Source: Fibrobacter sp.
GTDB lineage: Bacteria; Fibrobacterota; Chitinivibrionia; Chitinivibrionales; Chitinispirillaceae
Direction of reading: 5' to 3'
Assembly: GCA_012513915.1 (NCBI GenBank)
Contig: JAAZBG010000112.1
Coordinates: 1-41,642 of the forward strand
Length of the DNA stretch: 41,642 nucleotides
The notes under the pieces are model-generated. The model made no database searches. It worked only from the letters and a program-made list of their open reading frames with translations, and was not told where the DNA came from. The position numbers were made by a program, and so were the translations under genes. This document shows, piece by piece, positions 1-7,632 of this stretch. Numbering within the stretch: position 1 is the stretch's first letter; each line of letters opens with the position of its first letter.

Positions 1-1888
1 CCGCCCAAACCCATTCTTTACCGGAATTAAATGCTTCAGCCTGTTGACCTGTTGGTAATTTATTACCTCCCGATTTTCCAAACCCGGCAGATACGGCTAC
101 TTTAGCCTTTATCCCAGTCCATTTAAGATTCATTTCAAATCCTAAACCATCACTACTATTACATTTAAATTTCCCTGCAGTAAAGTTTAATCCTGATGTG
201 ACAAGTGCATCTGCGCGAATAAGAGTTCCTGCTTTCACACGTGCACCAAATGTCAAACCAATATTTGCAGCAAATGGAATAACCAGATCTATTACATTAT
301 CGGGTGAAATTCTCTCCAGTGATGCAGAAATATTAATATTACCAGCAAGACTTCCATATAATTGACCGGCGACATTGCATATACTGAACCCAATCCCAAG
401 CTCCATTGTTATTGAAACTAATGTTAATTCAATTGATGCTGCAACACCAACAAATGCACGATGATCTTTGTATTCTTTCCAGCTCCAGGCAAGACCCAAT
501 TTCCCTTCAAAAAATTTATTATCAAATTTGTAATAAAATCCTGCTTCAGGTATATTTTGTTTGATCATATCAACAATGCTATTAACTTTTTTGTAAATAG
601 TCAGAATGGACCCTATCGCATCTAAAAAACTTAATGATATCTCCTGACCATTAATCGAAAATGCTACAGGCCTGTCAGTTGACATAATTGCAAGTGGATG
701 CTCCAGAACGCTCCATTTTCCCTGATCGGGTTGATTCGGTTGAAATTTAAATATTTTTGGAACAAGAGGTTTAATTTTTTTATCTTCTAAATTTTCAACA
801 ACCTTCTCACCATATTTTGCACCGGATTCAAATATTGAAGGTGTAGGGAAACAAATACTTAAAGCATATTCATTAGATGGATAAGCTTTAAGTACAAGCG
901 GTTTTGGACCGCCTTTTATCTCATACGTAACCTCGGTATTCAGCCATTTCCAGTATCGTTTATCAAAAACAGGAAGCGAAGCTCCTGTAACAGAATGAGA
1001 ACATATCTGATCATACCGGTTGAAAATTGATTCCCGTGCTTTAGCAATATCTGTATTATTGCATGTTAACTTATAATCTTTATTATAATAAATTGACACT
1101 TTATCGGGTTGAGCTTTACCCACGTTCTTACTTTCAACAATGCAGAATTCGGATGGATCCAATACCCATCTGTATCTATTGTCAACTTGATGAAGACATT
1201 TAACAATGCAGTTTCCGGAGAAAAATCTATTTTTTTCAAACATGTCAAGGATAAAGGTTTTACCCTTTATCGGCGATTCCAGAACTTCTGGTTTGCCCTT
1301 AGAAATTAATGGATTTGATGCAAAAGTAATTGTATGTTCACCTAAAAAAACATTTTTCTTCTCAAATATTCCAGCCTGATTAGTCACATCAGTAATAAGT
1401 ATCCCGTTAGATAATTTTATCGTAAACTTTTGACCTTTAACTGCACCACCATTTTCGTTCTCTATAGAAATTCTAAGCTTTGTGGTAATATCAATCTCGT
1501 TTGATTTTAAAATACCGGAAACAGAATCATTCTTTTTATACACACTCAGATAGTATCGTGGCATTTTCGGACGCACATAGGTTCTCATTTTTTTTACTTT
1601 GTCAATCGAAAACTGCCAATCGATAGTCATAGAATCTGACGATATTGTAGTATCCATCGAATCAACCCGATAGCCGCTACAATTCAAATCCTTTTCCATC
1701 AATTGAATTGACAGTGGAACGCCAGTCATTCCAGCGCTCTTAATTGTAAATGATATTTTATCTGCTATATCAAAACTGGTTTTATTAAACGTAACTGAAA
1801 TTAACTTTTTAATGGTTACAGTATGAGTTCCGCTTTTTACATTATTCTTCTTTATATTGCCAGTAGATTGTCCGGTTGTTGTTCCCAT
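1..1888 (-). CDS. PAAR-linked large protein, candidate injected effector (C-terminus beyond window)
   Basis: The frame is open from an ATG at 1888 to the left edge, about 629 codons without a stop, so the protein is partial. Residues 1-27 (starting MGTTTGQSTGNIKKN, ending GTHTVTI) look like the second half of a small beta-sandwich domain whose first half is the C-terminus of the PAAR protein upstream. A second, complete copy of this domain lies at about residues 138-189. After about residue 350 the protein becomes rich in Gly, Ala and hydrophobic residues with alternating polarity (for example GIGFSICNVAGQLYGSLAG), suggesting a membrane-inserting or barrel-like segment. There is no signal peptide, which fits delivery by a spike rather than Sec export. 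The start follows the PAAR stop by 15 nt in the same frame with no strong ribosome binding site. The family was not recognised; an effector role is inferred only from the PAAR neighbour. Confidence 0.75.
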   Translation of the reverse strand, partial: MGTTTGQSTGNIKKNNVKSGTHTVTIKKLISVTFNKTSFDIADKISFTIKSAGMTGVPLSIQLMEKDLNCSGYRVDSMDTTISSDSMTIDWQFSIDKVKKMRTYVRPKMPRYYLSVYKKNDSVSGILKSNEIDITTKLRISIENENGGAVKGQKFTIKLSNGILITDVTNQAGIFEKKNVFLGEHTITFASNPLISKGKPEVLESPIKGKTFILDMFEKNRFFSGNCIVKCLHQVDNRYRWVLDPSEFCIVESKNVGKAQPDKVSIYYNKDYKLTCNNTDIAKARESIFNRYDQICSHSVTGASLPVFDKRYWKWLNTEVTYEIKGGPKPLVLKAYPSNEYALSICFPTPSIFESGAKYGEKVVENLEDKKIKPLVPKIFKFQPNQPDQGKWSVLEHPLAIMSTDRPVAFSINGQEISLSFLDAIGSILTIYKKVNSIVDMIKQNIPEAGFYYKFDNKFFEGKLGLAWSWKEYKDHRAFVGVAASIELTLVSITMELGIGFSICNVAGQLYGSLAGNINISASLERISPDNVIDLVIPFAANIGLTFGARVKAGTLIRADALVTSGLNFTAGKFKCNSSDGLGFEMNLKWTGIKAKVAVSAGFGKSGGNKLPTGQQAEAFNSGKEWVWA

Positions 1889-1903
1889 TTTAATGAACCC
1901 GTT

Positions 1904-2404
1904 TTAAGGTGAAGTTAGTGTATATTCAAATCCGCCGGCTTTTAACCCTGCTTTATCAACAAAATCGACATGCAGATTGTGCCCGTCCTCTTCTTCAGCA
2001 GCCTCAATTTTTGCCAGTTGAGCACTCACCATCGCTGCCATCACAGCACTCACACTGCCTCCCCCGCCGCCGCCGGCCCCTGCTCCAGCGCCGCCGCCAC
2101 CGCCACCACCACTAACTTCTCCGATAAGCACCGTTGGGCACCCCATGATAATACTTGATGGCGGTCCTACACAAACTGACATATCACCCATCCGCGCCGC
2201 CGGCATATTCCCAATAAGAACACCAGTACTTCCTATTGAGATCGGTCCGCCAACATGAGGTACATACCCCGTAAACATCGGACAGACATGCATATCACCA
2301 AGCCGGGCCGCGGGCATTCCGCCGATCAGTACTGTTGGAAAGCCAGAAACAATAGATCCACCATGAGCTGTCATATCGCCTAATCGGGCAGCCGGTTTTC
2401 CCAT
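1904..2404 (-). CDS. PAAR-repeat spike-tip protein
   Basis: This 166-aa protein has a canonical PAAR domain at residues 1-95, with three PAAR-type motifs (PAARLGDM twice, then PAARMGDM) and interspersed VLIG turns plus His and Cys residues that could bind the tip metal. PAAR proteins cap the VgrG-like spike of type VI secretion or related contractile injection systems and often carry effector extensions. Here a Gly/Ala-rich linker (about residues 99-116) leads to a short tail, HVDFVDKAGLKAGGFEYTL, that resembles the first strands of an Ig or carboxypeptidase-regulatory-like domain and then stops abruptly. The ATG at 2404 is preceded by GGGAGGT at good spacing. A heptamer repeat array lies just upstream. 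The TAA at 1904-1906 is in frame with the next ORF, so this is probably the N-terminal part of a longer PAAR fusion. No tube, sheath or baseplate gene is visible. Confidence 0.9.
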   Translation of the reverse strand: MGKPAARLGDMTAHGGSIVSGFPTVLIGGMPAARLGDMHVCPMFTGYVPHVGGPISIGSTGVLIGNMPAARMGDMSVCVGPPSSIIMGCPTVLIGEVSGGGGGGGAGAGAGGGGGGSVSAVMAAMVSAQLAKIEAAEEEDGHNLHVDFVDKAGLKAGGFEYTLTSP

Positions 2405-2420
2405 TTAACCTCCCTGAAGA

Positions 2421-2483
2421 AGTGACGAGTGACGCGTAACGAGTGACAGATCAGAAGTGACATGTGACACGTAACGAGTGACG
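2421..2483. repeat. Nine-unit heptamer array (AGTGACG family)
   Basis: Exactly 63 bases divide into nine 7-bp units without a register break. The consensus is AGTGACG, with variants CGTAACG, AGTGACA, TGTGACA and GATCAGA. The array begins 17 bases upstream of the PAAR start codon, so it falls in the leader or promoter of the minus-strand PAAR operon. Such short tandem repeats change copy number easily by slippage. Confidence 0.85.
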
Positions 2484-2697
2484 AAAGTGCTAAGATAAAA
2501 AAGTAATGTACCTAAAAATTCAAACGATACTACTTAAACAGACATTTTGACAGATTCCGGATAATTACCCTGATAAAAACCATTTTGAGACAAATACGGA
2601 AATTCTCGCAAAATGCAATTTTTGTGAACGCTTTTAGTAAGATATTTTACGGGTAAACGGGAAGGCAAGGGGAAAGATTGAGATTGAGGGGGAATGG

Positions 2698-2726
2698 TAG
2701 CAAGTAGCAAGTAGCAAGTAGCCAAG
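2698..2726. repeat. TAGCAAG heptamer tract
   Basis: Three perfect TAGCAAG units are followed by an 8-bp variant, TAGCCAAG. This is the reverse complement of the CTACTTG-type unit (up to rotation) that forms the larger array at 14933-15026. Confidence 0.85.
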
Positions 2727-2748
2727 AAGAAGGAAGAATAATTCTTTA

Positions 2749-2790
2749 TGTAGCATTGTTTTCGGAGTTGCCGGTGAAAACAATGCTACA
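2749..2790. terminator. Perfect 15-bp inverted repeat after the GH5 gene
   Basis: Arms 2749-2763 and 2776-2790 are exact reverse complements around a 12-base loop. The hairpin lies 20 bases beyond the stop codon of the minus-strand glycosyl hydrolase gene, which is where a terminator would sit. Neither side has a convincing T tract, so it may instead be a dispersed palindrome or an mRNA 3'-end stabiliser. Confidence 0.45.
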
Positions 2791-2810
2791 ACTGCATAAG
2801 ATTACGTTTA

Positions 2811-4193
2811 CTACTGGATAATAAGCGTTGATGTTAGACAGGATTCATTGTTTTTTAATAGTACCTGATATGTTCCCCGTTGCAAACCGCTAATTATTGT
2901 TTTTCCCTCTCTGACAATCTGACGTATAACTTGTCTGCCAGCTATGGTATATACACTCAGGATACCTTCTCTATCTGGATTTTGGACTATTGCTGAGCCA
3001 TTGCCGGTGCTGCTGATACTTAAACGTTTTTTTACATTTGCAGCATCATTCTGTTTATTGTGCTGCTGCTTTATGATATCAGTCCCGCCACAGGAAAAAT
3101 CTATCAGTGATGCATGCTTGTCATGAAATGCTTTCAGCTCATTTTTACACATGTTCCAGCTTCCGAAATTGTCAACACTGTCATACGACCAGGGCATTAT
3201 ACCGGCATAACCGTTTTCGTAGGCATTATCGATCATCTGCTTCAGGGTGTATTTTCCTTCAACGCCGGGGTTTTCTCCAATAAGTGCTGGCTTGTCAAGA
3301 TTCCAGTACGCTGGCGTTTTTGTTATCTGAAACGGATCATAGCCCCATTCAGCATTAAACATCCAGTCATAATAGTGTATTTGATAAAAATCGAGGTTAG
3401 AACCGGGTTTATTATAAGCATCCGCAAATGATGAATCGCTCCAGTAGTGTGCTTCTGCGGGACCAATCTTTGTTGAATTCCACTTTAGACAAGCTGATCC
3501 GACAGTGACCATTTTTGATGAATTCGCGTGAATTGCTTCTGCAATCATGCCGCAAAAACGTACCATTTCTTTTTTACTTACCAGCTGTACCGTTGTCCCG
3601 GGACCACTGATACTCCACTCCGGTTCATTGATAATTTCCCAGGCAAACAGATTGCAGGTATTCGCAAATCGCTTTACCATAGGAACAAGTGCATTATTGA
3701 TATATGAGACTGTTTTGAGCGAATCTTTTATAAGATCCGCATGAAGCCCCCCGTATTTTCCTGCAGATCCGGTAAAATCCTTTGTCATATCAAACGACCA
3801 TAAACACGGCATCACCATAACATTATTTTCTTCCCCAATCCGGAATATATCTTCAAGATTTGAGAGAAAATTGGTATCCAGTCCGCTGACCGCGCCGTCA
3901 TCATCGAATTCCGGTGATGTACGGCCATCACAGTGTATCCATAACCGGACACAGTTGACACCATACTCCTTACACTGCTGAAATAATGTATGAAAGAAGG
4001 TGGAATCATACAATGCCCCCCACTGATAATGGGTTCCGGCATCAGAGCCAAATGCATTCCAGGGTACATTCATACCATTTATGTAGTAATCTTTTCCATT
4101 GTATTTTATTGTATTTGCAGGTGCTGCATTGACATCATGCACAATCACGCTGCACATTACCATGGTGATCAAACATATCAAACGCATTTTCAT
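2811..4193 (-). CDS. Secreted GH5-like glycosyl hydrolase (mannanase/endoglucanase type)
   Basis: This 460-aa protein has a signal peptide at about residues 1-23, then a TIM-barrel catalytic domain of clan GH-A, most like GH5. The acid/base Glu190 is in the motif FAWEIINEPEW and the likely nucleophile Glu307 is in ALIGENPG, with an aromatic HYYDW segment between them at a barrel strand end. The family hydrolyses beta-1,4 glycans such as mannan or glucan; the exact substrate cannot be read from sequence. The last 70 or so residues form a small beta domain (LSVYTIAGRQV, then a GLQRGTYQV turn) like the type IX secretion sorting domains of Fibrobacterota. The start at 4193 (MKMRL) is preferred over the upstream in-frame start because AGAGGTGG lies just before it and the signal peptide then begins at once. 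An intrinsic terminator separates it from the upstream mannanase gene. Confidence 0.88.
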   Translation of the reverse strand: MKMRLICLITMVMCSVIVHDVNAAPANTIKYNGKDYYINGMNVPWNAFGSDAGTHYQWGALYDSTFFHTLFQQCKEYGVNCVRLWIHCDGRTSPEFDDDGAVSGLDTNFLSNLEDIFRIGEENNVMVMPCLWSFDMTKDFTGSAGKYGGLHADLIKDSLKTVSYINNALVPMVKRFANTCNLFAWEIINEPEWSISGPGTTVQLVSKKEMVRFCGMIAEAIHANSSKMVTVGSACLKWNSTKIGPAEAHYWSDSSFADAYNKPGSNLDFYQIHYYDWMFNAEWGYDPFQITKTPAYWNLDKPALIGENPGVEGKYTLKQMIDNAYENGYAGIMPWSYDSVDNFGSWNMCKNELKAFHDKHASLIDFSCGGTDIIKQQHNKQNDAANVKKRLSISSTGNGSAIVQNPDREGILSVYTIAGRQVIRQIVREGKTIISGLQRGTYQVLLKNNESCLTSTLIIQ

Positions 4194-4212
4194 TGAAACC
4201 ACCTCTGATGAT

Positions 4213-4249
4213 AAAAAAAAGACTTCCCGGAAAAAAGTACACCGGGAAG
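4213..4249 (-). terminator. Intrinsic terminator between the two hydrolase genes
   Basis: On the minus strand an 8-bp GC-rich stem, CTTCCCGG paired with CCGGGAAG (4223-4230 and 4242-4249), is followed by TC and a run of eight T. It sits between the stop of the upstream mannanase gene at 4282 and the ribosome binding site of the next gene. It should end or attenuate transcription there. Confidence 0.8.
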
Positions 4250-4281
4250 AGTAATCTGTCAATTATCAATTCTCTGATATG

Positions 4282-6237
4282 CTACCTGATCACAGAGAGA
4301 GGCTGTGAAACAGTATGCATATTATCAGATGTAAAACGTACTATACACAATCCATTCGATATATTAGCAGCTTTGATAGTAAGCATATGTGTTCCAGCTG
4401 AATACATCTTCGGATTAAGACGAGCAATTGATCTGCCTGAAACAGAAATCAGCTCAAATGTACCAAACACCGCCCGTGGTAATGTAACTGCAATTGCATT
4501 ATTACCCACCGATCGTACATTCATTGTTTTTAAGGCCTGAGCTGAAGCCATCCGCTTAACAGGGCTGCCGTTATCAATCGGTTTAACGCTGATATCATCA
4601 AAATAGATCTTACCTGAAAGTAAACCAAGATCGAACACCATGCGTGCTTTACGATCATCAGCTTCTCCCATTGTAAACTCGTAGGTATACGTTTTCATCT
4701 CTGTCGTAAGATCAAATTTCTGATACCCTGAATAGGTTGTCCAGGGATCTGCATTCAAACCGATATTGGTTGACAGATTAAAAGGTTCATCGGCCTTTGC
4801 TTTGAACGATACAACGTATGATTTTCCTTTTGAAATGTCAAGTGTTACCGTTTTAAACTGTCCATACCACCCTTCAGTACCTTTCGTGGTCATGGTTGCA
4901 ATAAAGACGTCATCCTCGACTACGGCGGTTCCAACTGCAGGTGTAAATGCCGCGAATTCCCATCCTGTAAGACCGTCGGAGAAATCGCCATTTGTTGCAA
5001 GTTCTGCACCGACTGCCGGGCCATTATCCGTAAAGTTGGCAGCAATGGTAAGATCTGATTCAACGGTGATTGTGAGCGGGTTCTGTGTTCCCTCACTGCT
5101 TCCGCTCCAACTGACAAACTCGTTATTGGCATCCGCTACCGGAGTTATAGTCAGCACCTGTCCTGAATCAACCATTGACTTATTAGGAGAAATCGTGACA
5201 CTTCCGCGTCCTTTAGCCACAACTGAAACGCTGAACCGTTTTACCTGACTGCCTTCACAGATACCAGTCTGCATGAATTGAGGAATAACTGATGTATTTT
5301 TGATACTATTCTCATCTGTCACAGCGACTTCAAGCCCCCAGTTTCTCAGAGTCTCGAATTTACTATCGGTGGTCATATCCATTTCGGTACAGTCGCTGTT
5401 ACCCGGCCCCCACTCCCACGCGAGCCAGCCGATTTCGTTTTTCTGACACTCACTTAGAATATGCTTGTAATTAATTGTCGTTTCGCATCCAACACCGCTA
5501 TGTGCAAATTCTCCTACGATCAAAGGAAGGTTCATCTTTACCGATTGATTGATTTCATCAGTAATCACCTGATCACTATACCCCCACTCAACCGGCCACC
5601 ACATATGTACTGATAAAAGAATATTATGATCAGGATCTGCAGTGATCAGATCCGGTCCTGTTGCCTGAAGAATATTGATATCCTGTCCGTATTTTGCGGC
5701 ATCAATGATAAGCGGTACGTGAATACCAGCTGTCCTCATTTTTGTAATTGCATCTGTATATCCCGCTTTGAAATCAGCTTCAGAAACAGTCTCACCGCAC
5801 TCGTTGGCGATATTTATCAGCAGATACTCCTCATGTTTCTGAATCACACTGACAACTTCCGGCTTGATCCACCAGTCTACACACATCGAAAGCTTTGACC
5901 ACTCCCCGGTTGCATCATGAAGCTCTACCATAGGGATCATGTTATTCTGACGGCATTTGCTGATAGCACTGTCGAATTTTTCGATATCACCGGTTGTTAC
6001 CCATACAATGCGGACACTGTTTGCACCGGTTTTCGCAATTTCCGGAAAACTTGCCCCGTCAATATCAGTCCAGACAGTCATTTTATTAATTCCACGCAGA
6101 ATTACTTTTTCACCGCATTTATCATACAAAAAACGTCCGGCAACCCTGAATCCCGGTAATTCAGCTGCGAAACCTGAAACCACAGCCGTTAACACAGTTG
6201 CAGCAACTACTAATCGTTTTGACCAATCAGACAGCAT
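4282..6237 (-). CDS. Secreted GH5 beta-mannanase with InlB-like, CBM-like and sorting domains
   Basis: This modular secreted enzyme has about 651 aa. Residues 1-26 are a signal peptide. The catalytic domain (about 30-310) resembles GH5 endo-1,4-beta-mannanases: acid/base Glu146 in NIANECGE, nucleophile Glu243 in LIVGEFAHSG, and the WLAWEWGPGN strand-8 segment with its substrate-stacking Trp. Residues about 340-410 form a divergent InlB-type repeat (GRGSVTISP, then FVSWSG and TIAANFTDNG). Residues about 413-560 resemble a CBM4/9-type carbohydrate-binding module (GAELATNGDFSDGLTGWEF, ending KIYFDDISVKPI). The final 80 residues are a sorting-like beta domain. A GTG codon opens the frame at 6243, but ATG at 6237 is chosen because AAGGAG lies five bases upstream. 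It precedes the second hydrolase gene in the same direction. It probably degrades hemicellulosic mannan outside the cell. Confidence 0.88.
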   Translation of the reverse strand: MLSDWSKRLVVAATVLTAVVSGFAAELPGFRVAGRFLYDKCGEKVILRGINKMTVWTDIDGASFPEIAKTGANSVRIVWVTTGDIEKFDSAISKCRQNNMIPMVELHDATGEWSKLSMCVDWWIKPEVVSVIQKHEEYLLINIANECGETVSEADFKAGYTDAITKMRTAGIHVPLIIDAAKYGQDINILQATGPDLITADPDHNILLSVHMWWPVEWGYSDQVITDEINQSVKMNLPLIVGEFAHSGVGCETTINYKHILSECQKNEIGWLAWEWGPGNSDCTEMDMTTDSKFETLRNWGLEVAVTDENSIKNTSVIPQFMQTGICEGSQVKRFSVSVVAKGRGSVTISPNKSMVDSGQVLTITPVADANNEFVSWSGSSEGTQNPLTITVESDLTIAANFTDNGPAVGAELATNGDFSDGLTGWEFAAFTPAVGTAVVEDDVFIATMTTKGTEGWYGQFKTVTLDISKGKSYVVSFKAKADEPFNLSTNIGLNADPWTTYSGYQKFDLTTEMKTYTYEFTMGEADDRKARMVFDLGLLSGKIYFDDISVKPIDNGSPVKRMASAQALKTMNVRSVGNNAIAVTLPRAVFGTFELISVSGRSIARLNPKMYSAGTHMLTIKAANISNGLCIVRFTSDNMHTVSQPLSVIR

Positions 6238-6531
6238 AATCACTCCTTACAATAATGATATATACAACGTAATAAATATGTACAACACCAAAGTTCAAAT
6301 CTATAAAATGTGTTGCCATAAAATATAGTAGCAAAAACAGTGTTTTAGTTAATTTTTTTACAATATTTTGATTTTTTAACCAAACGATCCAATAAATCAT
6401 ATATTATAAAGGATACTATACCATTTTTCCTGAACGATCTATGTTAGATTATCACTAAATATGTTGCCATTATATTTAGATTATGTATATTTTTAAAATA
6501 AAGGAAAGGCAGATATCCGAATAGTTTTTTA

Positions 6532-6549
6532 AAACCGGTACCGGTAGCG
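6532..6549. promoter_or_regulatory. Operator-like palindrome, copy 1
   Basis: The site reads AAACCGGTACCGGTAGCG, centred on the palindrome CCGGTACCGG at 6535-6544. GC-rich even palindromes of this kind are typical of LacI-family operators near glycan-utilisation genes. The same core recurs in opposite orientation at 6637-6654. Its role is inferred. Confidence 0.5.
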
Positions 6550-6636
6550 AAACGTAAAATTTCTGAGTTCAGGTATCCCATTTAATCGGGAGTATCTGGA
6601 AACAGCATACAGTCCCCCCCCGTACATTATGCTTTT

Positions 6637-6654
6637 GCTGCCGGTACCGGTTTC
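6637..6654. promoter_or_regulatory. Operator-like palindrome, copy 2
   Basis: The site reads GCTGCCGGTACCGGTTTC, with core CCGGTACCGG at 6641-6650. It is the near reverse complement of copy 1, and the core centres are 106 bp apart, close to ten helical turns. Binding of one regulator to both sites is inferred. Confidence 0.5.
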
Positions 6655-6792
6655 ATTGAATTGTTGGTTTATCTGTCTACTATTTGTATATTTGGTACAG
6701 GTTATATGAGATTGAGAGTATGATTGAGGTTACGTTTGATGAGTAGTTACTGCTCAGCCTGTACCTGAATCTTTAAGTACATGGAGTAAGAA

Positions 6793-7632
6793 TTGAGTAA
6801 GCCGCACCTGTATGATTACTTTGATTATCGTGAATATCTCAATGACACATTTTCTTATCTCAAAGAGACTGATATAACATATTCACACAGAAAGTTTCTC
6901 GCGGATGCAGATATTCCGGGCTCAACATACCTGCTTCGCGTACTTCGCAGCGAACGCAAACTATCGCCAAAGTACATTGTAAACTTTTGTAAAGCGTTAC
7001 ATCTGAGTACTGCGGAATCAGCATACTTTACAACACTTGTTAAATTCGGAAACGAAAAGAATGTTGACAATAAAGAAGTATTGCTGAAAGAGCTTTTAAG
7101 GATCCGTTCCGAAAAAGCAACGCACTCGCTTGATGACAAAAAATTACGGTATTTTGAAAAATGGTATTACCCGGTTCTGCGTGACCTGATCGGTCTCGTC
7201 GGCAAGGTTGATTATAACGCACTTGGAAGAATGCTTATACCGCCAATTAAAGGTGATCAGGTTCAAAGTGCAATTGAGTATCTCCAGCGAAATGGTTTTA
7301 TCAAACCCCGGGATGATGGGAATGGTTTTGTTGTCTCCGAACCGATACTTTCTACTCCCCCGAGTGTGAATTCTACTATTTTAAGCCAGTTTCATAAAAA
7401 AAATCTTGCGCTTGACATCGAGGCTTTTGACAACTGCACTCTTGATGACCGCAGTATTTCATCAGTCATAATGAGTGTGTCAATGCCGACGTTTGAGAAG
7501 ATGCGCATTGAAACACAGGAGTTCCGTAAACGACTTATCGCTCTCGCACGTGAGGATACAGATCCGGATATGGTGTGCAGGGTGGGAATACAGATGGTCC
7601 CGCGGGCCAAAGTTAAAAAGAAGGATGTATGA
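6793..7632 (+). CDS. TIGR02147 family protein (DUF4423-like)
   Basis: This 279-aa protein has the N-terminal pattern of the TIGR02147 family described from Fibrobacter: YDYFDYREYLNDTF, then SHRKFLADADIPGSTYLLRVLRS and a KYIVNFCKALHLS helix that reads like a helix-turn-helix. Its central and C-terminal parts fit DUF4423. The biochemical role of the family is not established; a DNA-binding regulator is plausible. The start is TTG at 6793: GGAG lies six bases upstream, and the nearby in-frame ATG at 6781 runs straight into a stop. Its TGA overlaps the ATG of the putative lipoprotein gene (ATGA at 7629-7632), so the two are translationally coupled. It has no signal peptide and should be cytoplasmic. 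Confidence 0.85.
   Translation: MSKPHLYDYFDYREYLNDTFSYLKETDITYSHRKFLADADIPGSTYLLRVLRSERKLSPKYIVNFCKALHLSTAESAYFTTLVKFGNEKNVDNKEVLLKELLRIRSEKATHSLDDKKLRYFEKWYYPVLRDLIGLVGKVDYNALGRMLIPPIKGDQVQSAIEYLQRNGFIKPRDDGNGFVVSEPILSTPPSVNSTILSQFHKKNLALDIEAFDNCTLDDRSISSVIMSVSMPTFEKMRIETQEFRKRLIALAREDTDPDMVCRVGIQMVPRAKVKKKDV

Larger units (their letters stand above)
2405..2810. other. Intergenic region with short tandem repeats and a hairpin
   Basis: This stretch separates the PAAR gene from the end of the glycosyl hydrolase gene, both on the minus strand. It holds two heptanucleotide repeat tracts and a perfect 15-bp inverted repeat, listed separately. A 63-codon ORF at 2534-2725 on the minus strand begins inside the repeats and has no recognisable protein character. 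The promoter of the PAAR gene must lie here or upstream, but I could not identify it with confidence. Confidence 0.7.
6238..6792. other. Divergent intergenic region
   Basis: This stretch lies between the minus-strand mannanase gene and the plus-strand TIGR02147 gene and must hold promoters for both. The half nearest the mannanase gene is strongly AT-rich. Two matching palindromic sites are listed separately. Between them is an imperfect hairpin (CAGGTATCCC facing GGGAGTATCTGG) and a run of eight C. No coding region was found. Confidence 0.7.

Noticed and set aside
2534..2725. 63-aa minus-strand frame upstream of the PAAR gene
   Set aside because: It starts in heptamer repeats and has no ribosome binding site or family similarity.
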